Source: Ruminococcus sp.
GTDB taxonomy: Bacteria; Bacillota; Clostridia; Oscillospirales; Acutalibacteraceae
DNA: 64,000 nt
Assembly: GCA_017404145.1 (NCBI GenBank)
Contig: JAFRCW010000045.1
Location: 30,544 to 94,543 of the forward strand
Direction: 5' to 3'
Positions 25,825 to 35,395 of the stretch are shown piece after piece. The notes below the pieces were generated by a model. It did not search any database. It was not told the DNA's origin and was given only the letters and a program-made list of their open reading frames with translations. A program made the position numbers and the translations under genes. Position 1 is the stretch's first letter. Every line of letters begins with the position of its first letter.

Positions 25825-28800
25825 TTATGACTGCAGTACTTCGTTCAGCAGCTTGAGCATCTCGGGGATGTCATAGGGCTTTGCCAGATGACCGTTCATC
25901 CCCGCCTGAAGCGCTTCTTTGCGATCCTCCTCAAAGGCGTTCGCCGTTACGGCGATGATCGGGATGTTCGCCTTTTTCTTATCGTCAAGCAGGCGGATCA
26001 GCCCCGCCGCCTCATAGCCGTCCATCACGGGCATCTGAATATCCATCAGAACCGCGTCATAGCAGCCCTCGTCGGCATCCTTCACCATGCGAACAGCCTC
26101 TTCGCCGTTTTCGGCAACGTCCACAGAGAAACCGACTCCCTCGAGGATCGAGACCGCGATCATACTGTTGAGCTCGTTGTCCTCGGCAAGCAGGATCCTC
26201 CTGCCGCTGAAATCGAACTTCTCATCCTCCTGCTCCTCCTGCGCGGCGATCATATGGAAAGGCTCCGCGAGCGCGGATTTCAGCTCTGACATAAACAGCG
26301 GTTTGGAGACAAAGCCGGTTACACCCGCCTCACGCGCTTCTATCTCGATATCCGACCAGTCGTACGCGGTCAGGACGATGATGGGATCGTCGTCTCCGAT
26401 CACGCTCCGGATCCTTCTGACCGTTTCGATACCGTTGAGATCGGGCATCAGCCAGTCGATAATGTATACCCGGAACTTATCCCCCTGATCAAAGGCTTCT
26501 TTCGCGCGGATAACCGCCTCTTTACCGTAGTTGGTCCAGTCGGGATGCATCCCGATATCTCTGAGCATCGAGCAGATGGACAGACAGGAGTTGGTATCGT
26601 CGTCCGCCACCAGCGCGCGGAGTCCTCTGAGCTTTTCCAGATCGAAGCTGTCGCTCTGACCGCCCGCGATCTTGCAGGGGATATCCACAACGAATTCGCT
26701 GCCCTTGCCGACCTGAGAGGTAACGGAGATCTTTCCTCCCATCAGGTCGACGATATTCTTGGCGATCGCCATACCGAGACCTGTTCCCTGAATACCGCTG
26801 ACGGTGGTGTTGCGCTCGCGGGAGAACGCCTCAAAGATCGTCTCGAGGAACTCCTCGCTCATACCGATGCCGTTGTCCTTGATGCGGAACTCAAATGCGG
26901 TCATTCCCGCCGCGTCACAGGGCTTCTCGATCACGCGGAAGCTGATCGTGCCGCCCGATGGGGTGAACTTGACGGCGTTGGTCAGAATATTGAGCAGCAC
27001 CTGACTGAGTCTGAGCTTATCGGCGACGATATCTTCATTCTTCACATCCTGCGTATCAATAAACAGCTCCAGCTGCTTTGCTTTGACATTCGACTGGATG
27101 ATCGTGCGCAGATCGTGTATCAGATCCGGCAGATGGATCTCGGTTTCGTCGATCTTCATCTTGCCGCTCTCGATACGGCTCATATCCAGCACATCGTTGA
27201 TCAAGGAGAGCAGATGACGGCTGGAGACAGAAATCTTGGAGAGATAGTCCTGCACCTGCTGCTTGTTGTCGATATGTGTCGCCGCCATCGCCGTGAAGCC
27301 GACGATCGCGTTCATCGGCGTGCGGATATCGTGAGACATATTATTGAGGAAGGCGGTCTTTGCGCGGTTAGCGTTTTCCGCCGCTATCAGCGCGTCGGAG
27401 AGCGCCTTCTGGCTTTCGGCGAGCTCCTTATTTTTCTCCTCAAGCTCAAGTCTGGATTTTTCCTGATTGCAAAGCTCGTTTCTCTTTCGGATAGCGTTGC
27501 GTATCAAGAAAAAGATAATCAGAGCCGCGATGCCGATGATCAGAACAACAAACAGCGGCATATAGTCCCTGAGCATATCGGTGAAGGTATAATGATACAG
27601 TCCCTCGGTATAGCGATAGGCAAGGTTCTGAAAATATTCGGCGCCAAGTATACCGATACCGCGGTTGATCAGCTTCAAAAGTCCTTCGTTGCCGATCTCC
27701 ACACCGAACCCCTTGTCGTCGCTGTAGGGAAGCTGACGCAGAGACAGCTTTTTATATTTTGAATTTTTCAGATATTCCAATGAACGGATTCCGTTGAGCA
27801 CGGTACAGCCGACCTCTCCGGTAAGCACTGCGTTAAGACAGTCATCGATCGTCGGATAATACTTGATCTCCGCCTTTGGAAAAGCAGCCCTGACATAATA
27901 ATACTGCATCCGGTTATTCTCGTTGACGGCAACCGATTTTTCGGTATTGCCATCATACTCGCCGAGATACACCAGATCCGTCAAAATCGTGGTAACGGGC
28001 TGTGACTGGTAGATGCCGTTCTCTTCGCAGTAATACAGTCCTCCGCCGACAGGGAACGCGACGTCGATCACGCCCTCTCCCATATCGGCTATCATCTCGT
28101 CATAGTTGTCATAGCCCTGATAAGACACGCTGAGTTCCGGGATACTAAGCTTTCGCAGGAGAGCGGGCATCAGATCAGAGACCATACCTGACACTTTGCC
28201 GTCTTGATCCGCATCACTGTAGGGTAAGAAGTTGGTCAGATAACCGACCGTCAGGCTGTCGTGTTCATCCAGCCATTCTCTTTCCGGCTCCGAAAAAGTG
28301 CGGCTCGATATCTTAACAGGATAGTATTTGTTATTCAGCGTGTTCAGGTAGTTCGGCTCTTCCGACTCAAGAAGCCTCTGGGCGGTGTTGAGTTCTGCGA
28401 GCAGATCCTCACGGTTGATATTGACGCACAGATAGTAGTCACATTCACCGAAGGAACATAGCACCTCGGCGCGGTTCCTGCTGTAGACTCCGTCGTCCTC
28501 TGCCGCGAGAATATTGATCTGATTCTGATCAAAAGCGGTAAACAGCGGATCATAGTCGTCAAAGACCTTGACGGTCGCGTCGATCCCGTTGCTGTAAAGA
28601 TAGCTCTCCAGCACCCCTTCGACCGCGCTGTTCAGCACGCCGAAGGTAAGGCCGTTCTGGGTAGCCGGATCGGCGGTGATCCCGACATCGGGCGCGTGCT
28701 TGATGAGGTTATAGGTTTCGTGTCCCATTCTTTTCTCGGGATACGCGATCAGCCCATCTCTCTCCTCTTTATATGCCAATCCCGCCAAAAAGTCGATCTC

Positions 28801-29103
28801 CCCATCCAAGAGCTTCTGATACAGATCGGCAAAGCTGCCGTAGACATACTCGTACCGCCAGCCGGTATACTCCGCAATCTTCAGGTAATACTCATATGCG
28901 TAGCCGGTCTTGACCGAGCCGGATTTCGCGCCCTCCTGAAACACCTCGTTCTCATAATAGCCAACCCTCACCGTTTTAGACCGGATCGGCTGCGCAAAAG
29001 CAAGAACGGGCAGTGTCGCTGACAGCAGCAAAGCCAGACACACGGCGACAGACAGCAGCCGCGCGCCGGCAAATACTCTTCTGTTTTTCTTTAAAATGTT
29101 CAT
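25825..29103 (-). CDS. BvgS/EvgS-like hybrid histidine kinase with two solute-binding sensor domains
   Basis: The start is the ATG at 29103 behind GGAGGG; the protein has 1092 residues. Order: signal/TM (about 10-35), SBP_bac_3-like domain 1 (about 45-260, 'TVRVGYYENEVFQEGA'), domain 2 (about 280-505, 'LTVGYLTNFLPYSDADQDGK'), TM (about 525-548), coiled coil, HisKA with 'NNMSHDIRTPMNAIVGF', HATPase ('NILTNAVKFTPSGG', 'GTGLGMAIAKNIVDLMGG'), receiver 1 ('IIDWLMPDLNG', 'VSKPL') and receiver 2 ('LAEDNELN', 'VLMDIQMPVMDG', 'LAKPYD'). Ligands are likely small molecules. No Hpt domain is fused; a separate Hpt gene lies directly upstream. Confidence 0.93.
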   Translation of the reverse strand: MNILKKNRRVFAGARLLSVAVCLALLLSATLPVLAFAQPIRSKTVRVGYYENEVFQEGAKSGSVKTGYAYEYYLKIAEYTGWRYEYVYGSFADLYQKLLDGEIDFLAGLAYKEERDGLIAYPEKRMGHETYNLIKHAPDVGITADPATQNGLTFGVLNSAVEGVLESYLYSNGIDATVKVFDDYDPLFTAFDQNQINILAAEDDGVYSRNRAEVLCSFGECDYYLCVNINREDLLAELNTAQRLLESEEPNYLNTLNNKYYPVKISSRTFSEPEREWLDEHDSLTVGYLTNFLPYSDADQDGKVSGMVSDLMPALLRKLSIPELSVSYQGYDNYDEMIADMGEGVIDVAFPVGGGLYYCEENGIYQSQPVTTILTDLVYLGEYDGNTEKSVAVNENNRMQYYYVRAAFPKAEIKYYPTIDDCLNAVLTGEVGCTVLNGIRSLEYLKNSKYKKLSLRQLPYSDDKGFGVEIGNEGLLKLINRGIGILGAEYFQNLAYRYTEGLYHYTFTDMLRDYMPLFVVLIIGIAALIIFFLIRNAIRKRNELCNQEKSRLELEEKNKELAESQKALSDALIAAENANRAKTAFLNNMSHDIRTPMNAIVGFTAMAATHIDNKQQVQDYLSKISVSSRHLLSLINDVLDMSRIESGKMKIDETEIHLPDLIHDLRTIIQSNVKAKQLELFIDTQDVKNEDIVADKLRLSQVLLNILTNAVKFTPSGGTISFRVIEKPCDAAGMTAFEFRIKDNGIGMSEEFLETIFEAFSRERNTTVSGIQGTGLGMAIAKNIVDLMGGKISVTSQVGKGSEFVVDIPCKIAGGQSDSFDLEKLRGLRALVADDDTNSCLSICSMLRDIGMHPDWTNYGKEAVIRAKEAFDQGDKFRVYIIDWLMPDLNGIETVRRIRSVIGDDDPIIVLTAYDWSDIEIEAREAGVTGFVSKPLFMSELKSALAEPFHMIAAQEEQEDEKFDFSGRRILLAEDNELNSMIAVSILEGVGFSVDVAENGEEAVRMVKDADEGCYDAVLMDIQMPVMDGYEAAGLIRLLDDKKKANIPIIAVTANAFEEDRKEALQAGMNGHLAKPYDIPEMLKLLNEVLQS

Positions 29104-29155
29104 AGCGCCCTCCGGTATTTTGCAAAGAATATTTCTGATATCGGAAGCTTCGGTT

Positions 29156-29500
29156 TTAATCGCACATCGCCTTGAGCTCGTCCCTCTTATCAAGCAGATC
29201 TTTCAGCAGAGGCGTATAATCCATCTCGCGCCTGACGCGCAGATGCTCGGTGATCTCGCTGCTTTTCTCGTACATCGGGGTCAGCGAAAGATTTCCCAGA
29301 ACACCCTTTAAGGCGTGAGCAGCTTCAAAGGCGCCGTCAAGATCGTTTTTTTCGATCGCATCCTTCAGTTTATCAAAGTTGTCCTCCTTGACAACCATTC
29401 CTATCAATCTCAAATACAGAGCTTCGTTGCCATAGCAGCGGGCAAGACCCTCCGCAGTATCTGCGCCGAAATCGTTGAGCTTATCAATTGTAACCATCAT
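29156..29500 (-). CDS. Stand-alone Hpt phosphotransfer protein
   Basis: The 114-residue helical protein has the Hpt motif 'FEAAHALKGVLGNLSLTPMY' (about residues 58-77), in which the His of 'AHALKG' is the phosphorylation site. It should pass phosphate between the receivers of the two hybrid kinases and the response regulator of the same operon. The start has two adjacent ATGs (29500, 29497) behind ACAGGAGGAA. Gaps are 23 bp to the upstream regulator and 52 bp to the downstream kinase. Confidence 0.9.
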   Translation of the reverse strand: MMVTIDKLNDFGADTAEGLARCYGNEALYLRLIGMVVKEDNFDKLKDAIEKNDLDGAFEAAHALKGVLGNLSLTPMYEKSSEITEHLRVRREMDYTPLLKDLLDKRDELKAMCD

Positions 29501-29523
29501 TTCCTCCTGTAGACCTGTGCATG

Positions 29524-30372
29524 TTATTCTGTATATAACGCCGTGTGACTTCCTGCTGTAAGACTGTCACATGCCGCTTCTGCCTTTTTAAACCAAGTGT
29601 CTGTCGGCTGGGTCTTATCCACGTTCTCAAGAATACCCGCCTTGAGAGATACGCCTGTTCCGAAGCCGGTAACAAGCTGTTCCTCGACCTGCGTGATCAG
29701 CTCTTCATAGTTATTTTTGTGCGCGCAGAAAACATAGATGAGATTCTCTTTCGCGCGGCAGGCAATGCCTCTTCTGCCCGCGATCTGTTCCTTGATGAGC
29801 TTTGCGGCTTCTTTGATAACTTGTCCGTCACCGCCGCTCTCGACCCTGATTGCCACAGCGTCTGTTCCCATCTTCAGACCGTCAACCACACGGCGGATAT
29901 ATGCATCGAAAAACAGCTTGATATACAGACCCGTCTCGTCGTCCTTTTCCAGAGACCGGATCAGCTTTTTCTCCTCGCTGAGCTCGATGATCCGCTCGCA
30001 CCGTGCGAGAATGACCTCGGGCATACGGTAAGGCTTGGTGATAAAATCATCGGCTCCCATACGGATCGAACGCACTTCGGCGCTCTTCTCAGAGGTCATC
30101 ACGATGATCGGGATGGTCTTGAGCTTTTCATCCGCCTTGCATGCTTCGAGCACCTGAAAGCCGCTCATCTGCGGCATCAGCAAATCGAGCAGGATCAGTG
30201 AATACGGCTCCTCTGCGTGATAGAGCGCCTCCATCGCCTCTTTGCCGTTGGAAACACCGGTAACGTCATAATTGAGGGACAGTATCGCTTCAATCAGCTC
30301 GCGGTTGATCAGTTCATCGTCAACCGCCAAGACCCTTCTTTTCTTTCTGCTTGATTTCAAAAAATGATTCAT
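29524..30372 (-). CDS. Response regulator with degenerate GGDEF domain
   Basis: The 282-residue protein has a canonical receiver (about 12-130) with 'VLAVDDELINRELI', phospho-Asp in 'LILLDLLMPQMSG', 'VMTSE' and 'ITKPYRMPE'. The C-terminal half (about 140-280) follows the diguanylate cyclase fold: 'DDETGLYIKLFFDAYI' resembles the 'D.LTGL.NR..f' start and 'FKKAEAACDSLTAGSHTALY' resembles the A..ALY end. The GGDEF signature itself is replaced by 'ACRAKENLIYVFCAH', so cyclase activity is very unlikely. It could serve as a protein or nucleotide sensor. Confidence 0.82.
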   Translation of the reverse strand: MNHFLKSSRKKRRVLAVDDELINRELIEAILSLNYDVTGVSNGKEAMEALYHAEEPYSLILLDLLMPQMSGFQVLEACKADEKLKTIPIIVMTSEKSAEVRSIRMGADDFITKPYRMPEVILARCERIIELSEEKKLIRSLEKDDETGLYIKLFFDAYIRRVVDGLKMGTDAVAIRVESGGDGQVIKEAAKLIKEQIAGRRGIACRAKENLIYVFCAHKNNYEELITQVEEQLVTGFGTGVSLKAGILENVDKTQPTDTWFKKAEAACDSLTAGSHTALYTE

Positions 30373-30435
30373 ACAGATTCTCCTTGTTCTATTCTACGGA
30401 CCTGCCGTGATGCTGTATTCATTTCATCGACGCCG

Positions 30436-33249
30436 TCAGCGGATCAGCTCCTCCAGCGTCGCATAAAGCTGTTCGGGTTCTACGGGCTTGGAAAGATGCG
30501 CGTTCATCCCCACCTGCAGCGAACGCTGAACGTCCTCGGCGAACGCGTTCGCGGTGAGCGCGATGATCGGAATACTCTGAGCGTCTTTTCTCAGCAGCGC
30601 GCGAATCGCCGCGGTGGTCTCCAAGCCGTCCATCACCGGCATACGCACATCCATCAAAATCGCGTCATAGTAGCCGGGAGCGCTGTTATCAAACATCGCC
30701 AGCGCCTCTTTGCCGTCCTTCGCGTGATCGGCTTCAATGCCTTTCATCGAAAGAACCTGCATCATGATCTCCGCGTTGATCGGCATATCCTCCGCCAGCA
30801 GGATCCTTCTGCCGGCAAGCTCCTTTTTCAAATTGCTGTTCTCTCTTCCCTGCATCAGCGCCTTTTGAATCTCGGCGCGCGCAGAAGCGGAAAACTCCTC
30901 TCTGGAGAGATAGACAGAAGCGCCCGCTTCGATCACTTCGCTCTTGGCTTCATCGTTGCGGTAGGCGGTCGTAACGATAACGGTCTCTCTGTCGCGGTAA
31001 CGCTCCTTGATCTTGCCGATCAGATTGAGACCGCATTTCCCGGGAGTTTTAAAGTCCAGCAAAATAAAGCTGTAGGGTTCGTTTTTGGCGTGCTGCACTT
31101 CCATCGCGTACAGCGCGTCTTCACCGCAGGAGGCGGTATCGTAAGCAACGCCGATGCTTTCCAGCGTCTTACAGGTGCTTTCCATCGTGACCGGATCGTT
31201 ATCCACGATCAGCGCCCTAAGCATTAAGGGATCAAACAGCGTGTTGTCTCCCGCGTTATGTTCACACTCTTTCAGAGTAACATTCACTGTAAAGGTGGTT
31301 CCGACACCCTTTTTTGACTCCACCGAAATATCGCCGTTCATCATCTCGACAATGTTCTTGGTGATCGCCATTCCCAGACCGGTGCTGCCGAAAGGACTGC
31401 TGCGGGTAGAATTCTCCTGGGAGAACGCGTCAAAGATATGCGGCAGGAAGCTCTCATCCATACCGATCCCTGTATCGCTGATGACAAAGCGCAGCGTCGC
31501 CTGATTATCAAACCGCGCGACCCTCACAACGGTCAGGCGGACGTCTCCCGGCGCTTCGGTGAACTTGATCGCGTTGGACAGGATATTGATAATAATCTGC
31601 TTGAGCTTGGTATCGTCGCCGAAATACCAGTCGTCTACCTCTCCCTTGACAAAGCATTCAAAGTTCAGTCCCTTTTCCTTACACTGCGCCTGAACCATCG
31701 TCCGGATCTGACCGATCATTTCCATCAAGGAGAATTCTGCGTTATGCAGCGTCATCTTGCCCGATTCGATACGGCTCATATCGAGGATATCGTTGATCAG
31801 GCTCAGCAGATGACCCGCGCTCTCACCGATCTTCTCAAGACAGTTTCGTGTCTGATCGCTGAGCGTCGGATCTCTGAGCGCGATGCTGTTGAGACCGATG
31901 ATCGCATTCATCGGCGTACGGATCTCATGGCTCATATTCGAGAGGAAGTACGTTTTTGCCTCGTTGGCGTGCTGGGCGATATTCAAAGCGTCGGCAAGGA
32001 TTTCGTACTGCTTTTGCTCTCTCTTAAGAACGTCTGTCACATCGGACTTGAGCAGCAAAAAGAAATTCGTCTTAAGATCCACAGCGTAGAAGGTAAACAC
32101 TTTGTAGTAGATTACACCCTCTATCTCACAGGTCACATGGACCGTATAGGATTCGTTTTCTTTGAGGTACTCGGCGATCGTTTCGGTGGAAAACGCTTTT
32201 TTCAGATCATCGATGTTATGTACCTTTTTAGACGCCGCGGGGAGCACCTGGTTCTTGATATAATCCGAATAAATACCGTTGTTCCATTTGGGAAAAATGC
32301 TTCCCTTGGAGATCTTGGACGCGTCGCCGATCATCACGCTGTAGTTATTGTCCACGATATAGGTAACCATATCGTACTGGCGCACCAGCACCTTCTCGTT
32401 GAGCACCTCGGAAACTCTCTCGTTGTTATACTCGGTCTCTGTCGCGAACAGCATCAGATCGGAGGAATCGGGATCATAAGCCACCGCCTGCGCAAAACGG
32501 ACAAAGCACTGCTTTCCCGACCGGCGGCGGCAGTAAGTGACAAAGGTCGCCGGAGGCTCGCCTTTATAGAAACGGTCCTTGAGCCTGTCGATCTCAAAGC
32601 ACTCATTAAACCGCTCCCGATCGCCCTTGATCAAAAAGCTGTCCAGCCTTGCCTGAAGAGAATCCCGGGAAACCTTTCCCACCACATCCTCCTCATAGAG
32701 GTCGATTCCGCTGATTTTCTCGATCCTTCCGGTGTTGAGGTTGGTCAGCACAGCGGTAAGGGCGGTCTTCGACGACGCCTCAAGCTGTTCAAGCATCGTA
32801 TTGAAAACATTGTTCCGTCGGTTGTTCTCCTCCTGTGCGAGGTACTTATCGGTGATATCGCCGATAAAGACATAGTACACGCTGCCGTATCCGGGAAGCT
32901 CAGAGAGATGACCGTAGTCGTCCACCCAGCGGATCGATCCGTCTCGCCTTACGATGCGGTATTTGACAAAGTCGCGGTTCTGGTTGTGGTAATTCGCGAT
33001 CTGTTCCTCGATCGACTTCTCGATCGACGGATAATCCCTCGGATATACCATTCCGCGGAAGGTATAGCCGGTCAGCAGCTTGAAATCCAGCAGATCCTTG
33101 CACCCGAACATCTTGATCGTCGCGCTGTTGACATAAATCAGCTCGGTGCTTTCATCTGCTCGGTATATAAAAAATCCGCCGGGAACCTGCTCGCCCATCC
33201 ATTCGATCGCGGTGGGAAGATAGCCGCTGTTCAGTAATTTGTTAAACAT
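30436..33249 (-). CDS. Cytosolic PAS hybrid histidine kinase with two receivers
   Basis: The start is the ATG at 33249 behind CGGAGTG; 937 residues, with no TM helix. Residues about 20-140 are a PAS domain ('GGFFIYRADESTELIYVNSA'), followed by PAS-like or divergent sensory segments to about 420. HisKA has 'SNMSHEIRTPMNAIIGL', HATPase 'NILSNAIKFTEAPG' and 'GSTGLGMAITKNIVEMM'. Receiver 1 is atypical: 'LIVDNDPV' and 'ILLDFKTPGKCG', with 'YLSREEF' instead of the usual K-P. Receiver 2 is canonical ('LLAEDMPIN', 'ILMDVRMPVMDG', 'LSKPVEPE'). It heads the four-gene phosphorelay operon. Confidence 0.92.
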   Translation of the reverse strand: MFNKLLNSGYLPTAIEWMGEQVPGGFFIYRADESTELIYVNSATIKMFGCKDLLDFKLLTGYTFRGMVYPRDYPSIEKSIEEQIANYHNQNRDFVKYRIVRRDGSIRWVDDYGHLSELPGYGSVYYVFIGDITDKYLAQEENNRRNNVFNTMLEQLEASSKTALTAVLTNLNTGRIEKISGIDLYEEDVVGKVSRDSLQARLDSFLIKGDRERFNECFEIDRLKDRFYKGEPPATFVTYCRRRSGKQCFVRFAQAVAYDPDSSDLMLFATETEYNNERVSEVLNEKVLVRQYDMVTYIVDNNYSVMIGDASKISKGSIFPKWNNGIYSDYIKNQVLPAASKKVHNIDDLKKAFSTETIAEYLKENESYTVHVTCEIEGVIYYKVFTFYAVDLKTNFFLLLKSDVTDVLKREQKQYEILADALNIAQHANEAKTYFLSNMSHEIRTPMNAIIGLNSIALRDPTLSDQTRNCLEKIGESAGHLLSLINDILDMSRIESGKMTLHNAEFSLMEMIGQIRTMVQAQCKEKGLNFECFVKGEVDDWYFGDDTKLKQIIINILSNAIKFTEAPGDVRLTVVRVARFDNQATLRFVISDTGIGMDESFLPHIFDAFSQENSTRSSPFGSTGLGMAITKNIVEMMNGDISVESKKGVGTTFTVNVTLKECEHNAGDNTLFDPLMLRALIVDNDPVTMESTCKTLESIGVAYDTASCGEDALYAMEVQHAKNEPYSFILLDFKTPGKCGLNLIGKIKERYRDRETVIVTTAYRNDEAKSEVIEAGASVYLSREEFSASARAEIQKALMQGRENSNLKKELAGRRILLAEDMPINAEIMMQVLSMKGIEADHAKDGKEALAMFDNSAPGYYDAILMDVRMPVMDGLETTAAIRALLRKDAQSIPIIALTANAFAEDVQRSLQVGMNAHLSKPVEPEQLYATLEELIR

Positions 33250-33301
33250 TCTTTCACTCCGTTTTTGATTTGCTGGTAGAGTTATCAATATATTCAGATT
33301 T

Positions 33302-33330
33302 ATTATACACTATTTCTCGGTGAATTACAA
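33302..33330 (-). promoter_or_regulatory. Sigma-A promoter of the phosphorelay operon
   Basis: TTGTAA (33325-33330) and TATAAT (33302-33307) are 17 bp apart on the minus strand, about 50 bp upstream of the kinase ATG. The remainder of 33331-33498 shows no gene. Confidence 0.7.
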
Positions 33331-33491
33331 TAAAACAGATGCAGATTTTTTGATAGAATTGGTTATTTTTACAACGTGAAGTATCCGCGACAAGAAAATC
33401 GTGCCATCGTCACGCAGTTTTTGCATAGCTATCGCCCGATGCCGACTCAGCAGCGAACCGGGCGGGCGTTATCAATTCATTTTTATTATAT

Positions 33492-33530
33492 AAAAAAGCG
33501 CTCCCGACAGCCTGATAACCGTCGGGAGCG
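33492..33530 (-). terminator. Strong terminator of the stator/Wzz-like operon
   Basis: A 10-bp perfect stem CGCTCCCGAC / GTCGGGAGCG with a 12-base loop, followed on the minus strand by TTTTTTA. It lies 38 bp past the stop at 33569. Confidence 0.85.
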
Positions 33531-33568
33531 TCTTGCTTTGAAGCATAACGAAGCAAATACAATAGGGA

Positions 33569-35395
33569 TTATTTCTTTGATTTGCCTTTGGATTTCTTTT
33601 TCTTTTTATCGGAGTTCTTTTGGGCTTTTTGTTTAGCCTTTTCTTTAGCTTCTTTTTCCGCCTTTTCTTTGGCTTCTTTTTCCGCCTTTTCTTTGGCTTC
33701 TTTTTCCGCCTTTTCTTCGGCTTCCTGTTCCGCCTTTTCTTTGGCTTCTTTTTCCGCCTTTTCCTTGGCTTCTTTTTGTGCCTGCTTTTGGGCTTCTTTC
33801 TCCGCCTTTCGCGTCTCTTTCAGAGCGAGTTTTTCCGCTTTCTTCTGCTCTTTCTGCGCCTTTTTATCCGGCTTTGCAGAAGAAGTGTTCTCGGATGTCT
33901 GAGCGGCGTTTTCGCCGTCCACGCTCGCCTCGATCTTCGCTTTACTCAACGCCCGCTCGGTTTTCTTTTTCTCTTTTTTCAAATCGGCGGCGCGCTTTTT
34001 GGCTTCTCTTTGGAGAGAGGCTGTCAGACGCTTCGGCGTGTTGAGAATCGTCTGTCTCCAGTTGACAACACAGTTGAAGATACCGCCCGCAACCGGGATA
34101 CCCGACTTGGAGATCCTGAACAGCGCGTTCTTGATATCCTCCACCTTGGTAGCGTCACACTTGATGACATAAACCATCGTATCGGTGATTTCGTTGAGAC
34201 GGAGCACCTGCGCGTCAACACCGACAGGAGACGTATCGATCAGCACATAGTCGTAGCCTTCCATTACCGCCGCAAGCTGACCCAGCATTGCGTCGTTGAG
34301 AGATGCAGGCTCTTCCTCGAGAACCGTCGGAAGAAGATCAAGGCATCCGTTGATGGATACGATCGCGTCGAGCTTATCCGACTCGCCTCTGTAGAGGGCG
34401 TTGAGCGACTGGATATAGGTAAGGTCGTCAGAGAACAGCGCGCCCAGCATCGGGTTCTTGAAGTTGCAGTCGATCAGGAGAGTCTTCTTACCCAGATCGG
34501 AAAACTGCAGCGCAATATCCGCGATCAGACGGGACTTGCCCTCAGCGTTCTCGGTAGAAGTGATATAAAGCTTGTTTGCCTTCGCCATCTCCAACCGGTT
34601 GAGCAGCAGATGGGTCACAGACTTGATCTCATCCTGAATCACCTTAGCCTCTTCAGAAAGAGGTTTTGACCGCGCGTAGTTAACGTTCAGCGGTACGGAT
34701 CCGAGCGAGTCGATCGAGAAAACCTCCTCCAGATCGATCTCGTTGATGACCGTTGTCGCGAGCAGGAATCTCAGGATACAGAACACCACTCCTGCGACAA
34801 AACCTGCAACCGCGGCATAAATCCAAGTAGAAAGGCTGATGTTGCCGCCGACGATGAAATTCGCCTTTGGCTCGTTGATCACCGCAACGCCGCCGATCTT
34901 CTCGGTCGCGATCATCGTCCGGTGAGAGACCTTGGTGATCGCGTCCATGATCTCAAGACCTTCCTTCTCGGTACGCCAGAGCAGCGTCAGCTCGATGATC
35001 TCGGTTTCGTTATATCGCGACACGTTCAGGTTGCGGGAGATATCTCCTGCCGAGATATTCTGAAGACCCAGTTCTTCTACAACCGCTTCCATATTTCTCT
35101 GGCTCTTGATGATATAAATAGCGGAATCGGTAAAGCCTCTCGCAAAGTCTATATCCGACTTGTACGGCTCTTTTGAATTCTCCGAGTAACGTCCCAGAGA
35201 GTTCACGGCTATCACCGCAACAGAGGAGGTGATTTTGTACTCTCTCGTCATCTCTCCGCGGACATAACCGAAGCCGATGATAGATACGCCCACCACCAGA
35301 CCGATCAGCGTAGAAATAACGATCAGCCGCCAGCCTTTGACAATATGATAGAAGATGTCGCTTTTTTTGAAAACCTTGGTTTTATTCTTATTCAT
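33569..35395 (-). CDS. Wzz/BY-kinase-like polysaccharide co-polymerase with Lys/Glu/Ala tail
   Basis: This 608-residue protein joins a Wzz-type chain-length domain (TM1 about 22-43, external region 44-188, TM2 about 190-212) to a CpsD/BY-kinase-like P-loop domain. The Walker A is 'TSTENAEGKS' (279-288), A' 'TLLIDCNF' (305-312) and B 'YVLIDTSP' (383-390). BY-kinases end in a Tyr cluster; here residues 460-608 contain no Tyr and are instead a highly charged repeat (units like KEAKEKAE), probably a long single helix or coiled coil. The start overlaps the preceding gene by 8 bp. Autokinase activity is doubtful; a role in surface polysaccharide length or export is inferred. Confidence 0.85.
   Translation of the reverse strand: MNKNKTKVFKKSDIFYHIVKGWRLIVISTLIGLVVGVSIIGFGYVRGEMTREYKITSSVAVIAVNSLGRYSENSKEPYKSDIDFARGFTDSAIYIIKSQRNMEAVVEELGLQNISAGDISRNLNVSRYNETEIIELTLLWRTEKEGLEIMDAITKVSHRTMIATEKIGGVAVINEPKANFIVGGNISLSTWIYAAVAGFVAGVVFCILRFLLATTVINEIDLEEVFSIDSLGSVPLNVNYARSKPLSEEAKVIQDEIKSVTHLLLNRLEMAKANKLYITSTENAEGKSRLIADIALQFSDLGKKTLLIDCNFKNPMLGALFSDDLTYIQSLNALYRGESDKLDAIVSINGCLDLLPTVLEEEPASLNDAMLGQLAAVMEGYDYVLIDTSPVGVDAQVLRLNEITDTMVYVIKCDATKVEDIKNALFRISKSGIPVAGGIFNCVVNWRQTILNTPKRLTASLQREAKKRAADLKKEKKKTERALSKAKIEASVDGENAAQTSENTSSAKPDKKAQKEQKKAEKLALKETRKAEKEAQKQAQKEAKEKAEKEAKEKAEQEAEEKAEKEAKEKAEKEAKEKAEKEAKEKAKQKAQKNSDKKKKKSKGKSKK
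33648..33776. repeat. 24-bp tandem coding repeats (KEAKEKAE units)
   Basis: About five copies of a 24-bp unit (plus strand GCTTCTTTTTCCGCCTTTTC...) encode the charged tail of the Wzz-like protein. They are likely variable in copy number. Confidence 0.75.

Noticed and set aside
31438..33237. 599-codon plus-strand frame
   Set aside because: Antisense shadow of the PAS hybrid kinase; no start site and no domain.
33620..34669. Phe/Leu-rich plus-strand frame resembling a membrane protein
   Set aside because: It is the reverse complement of the Lys/Glu/Ala tail repeats and Wzz-like gene.
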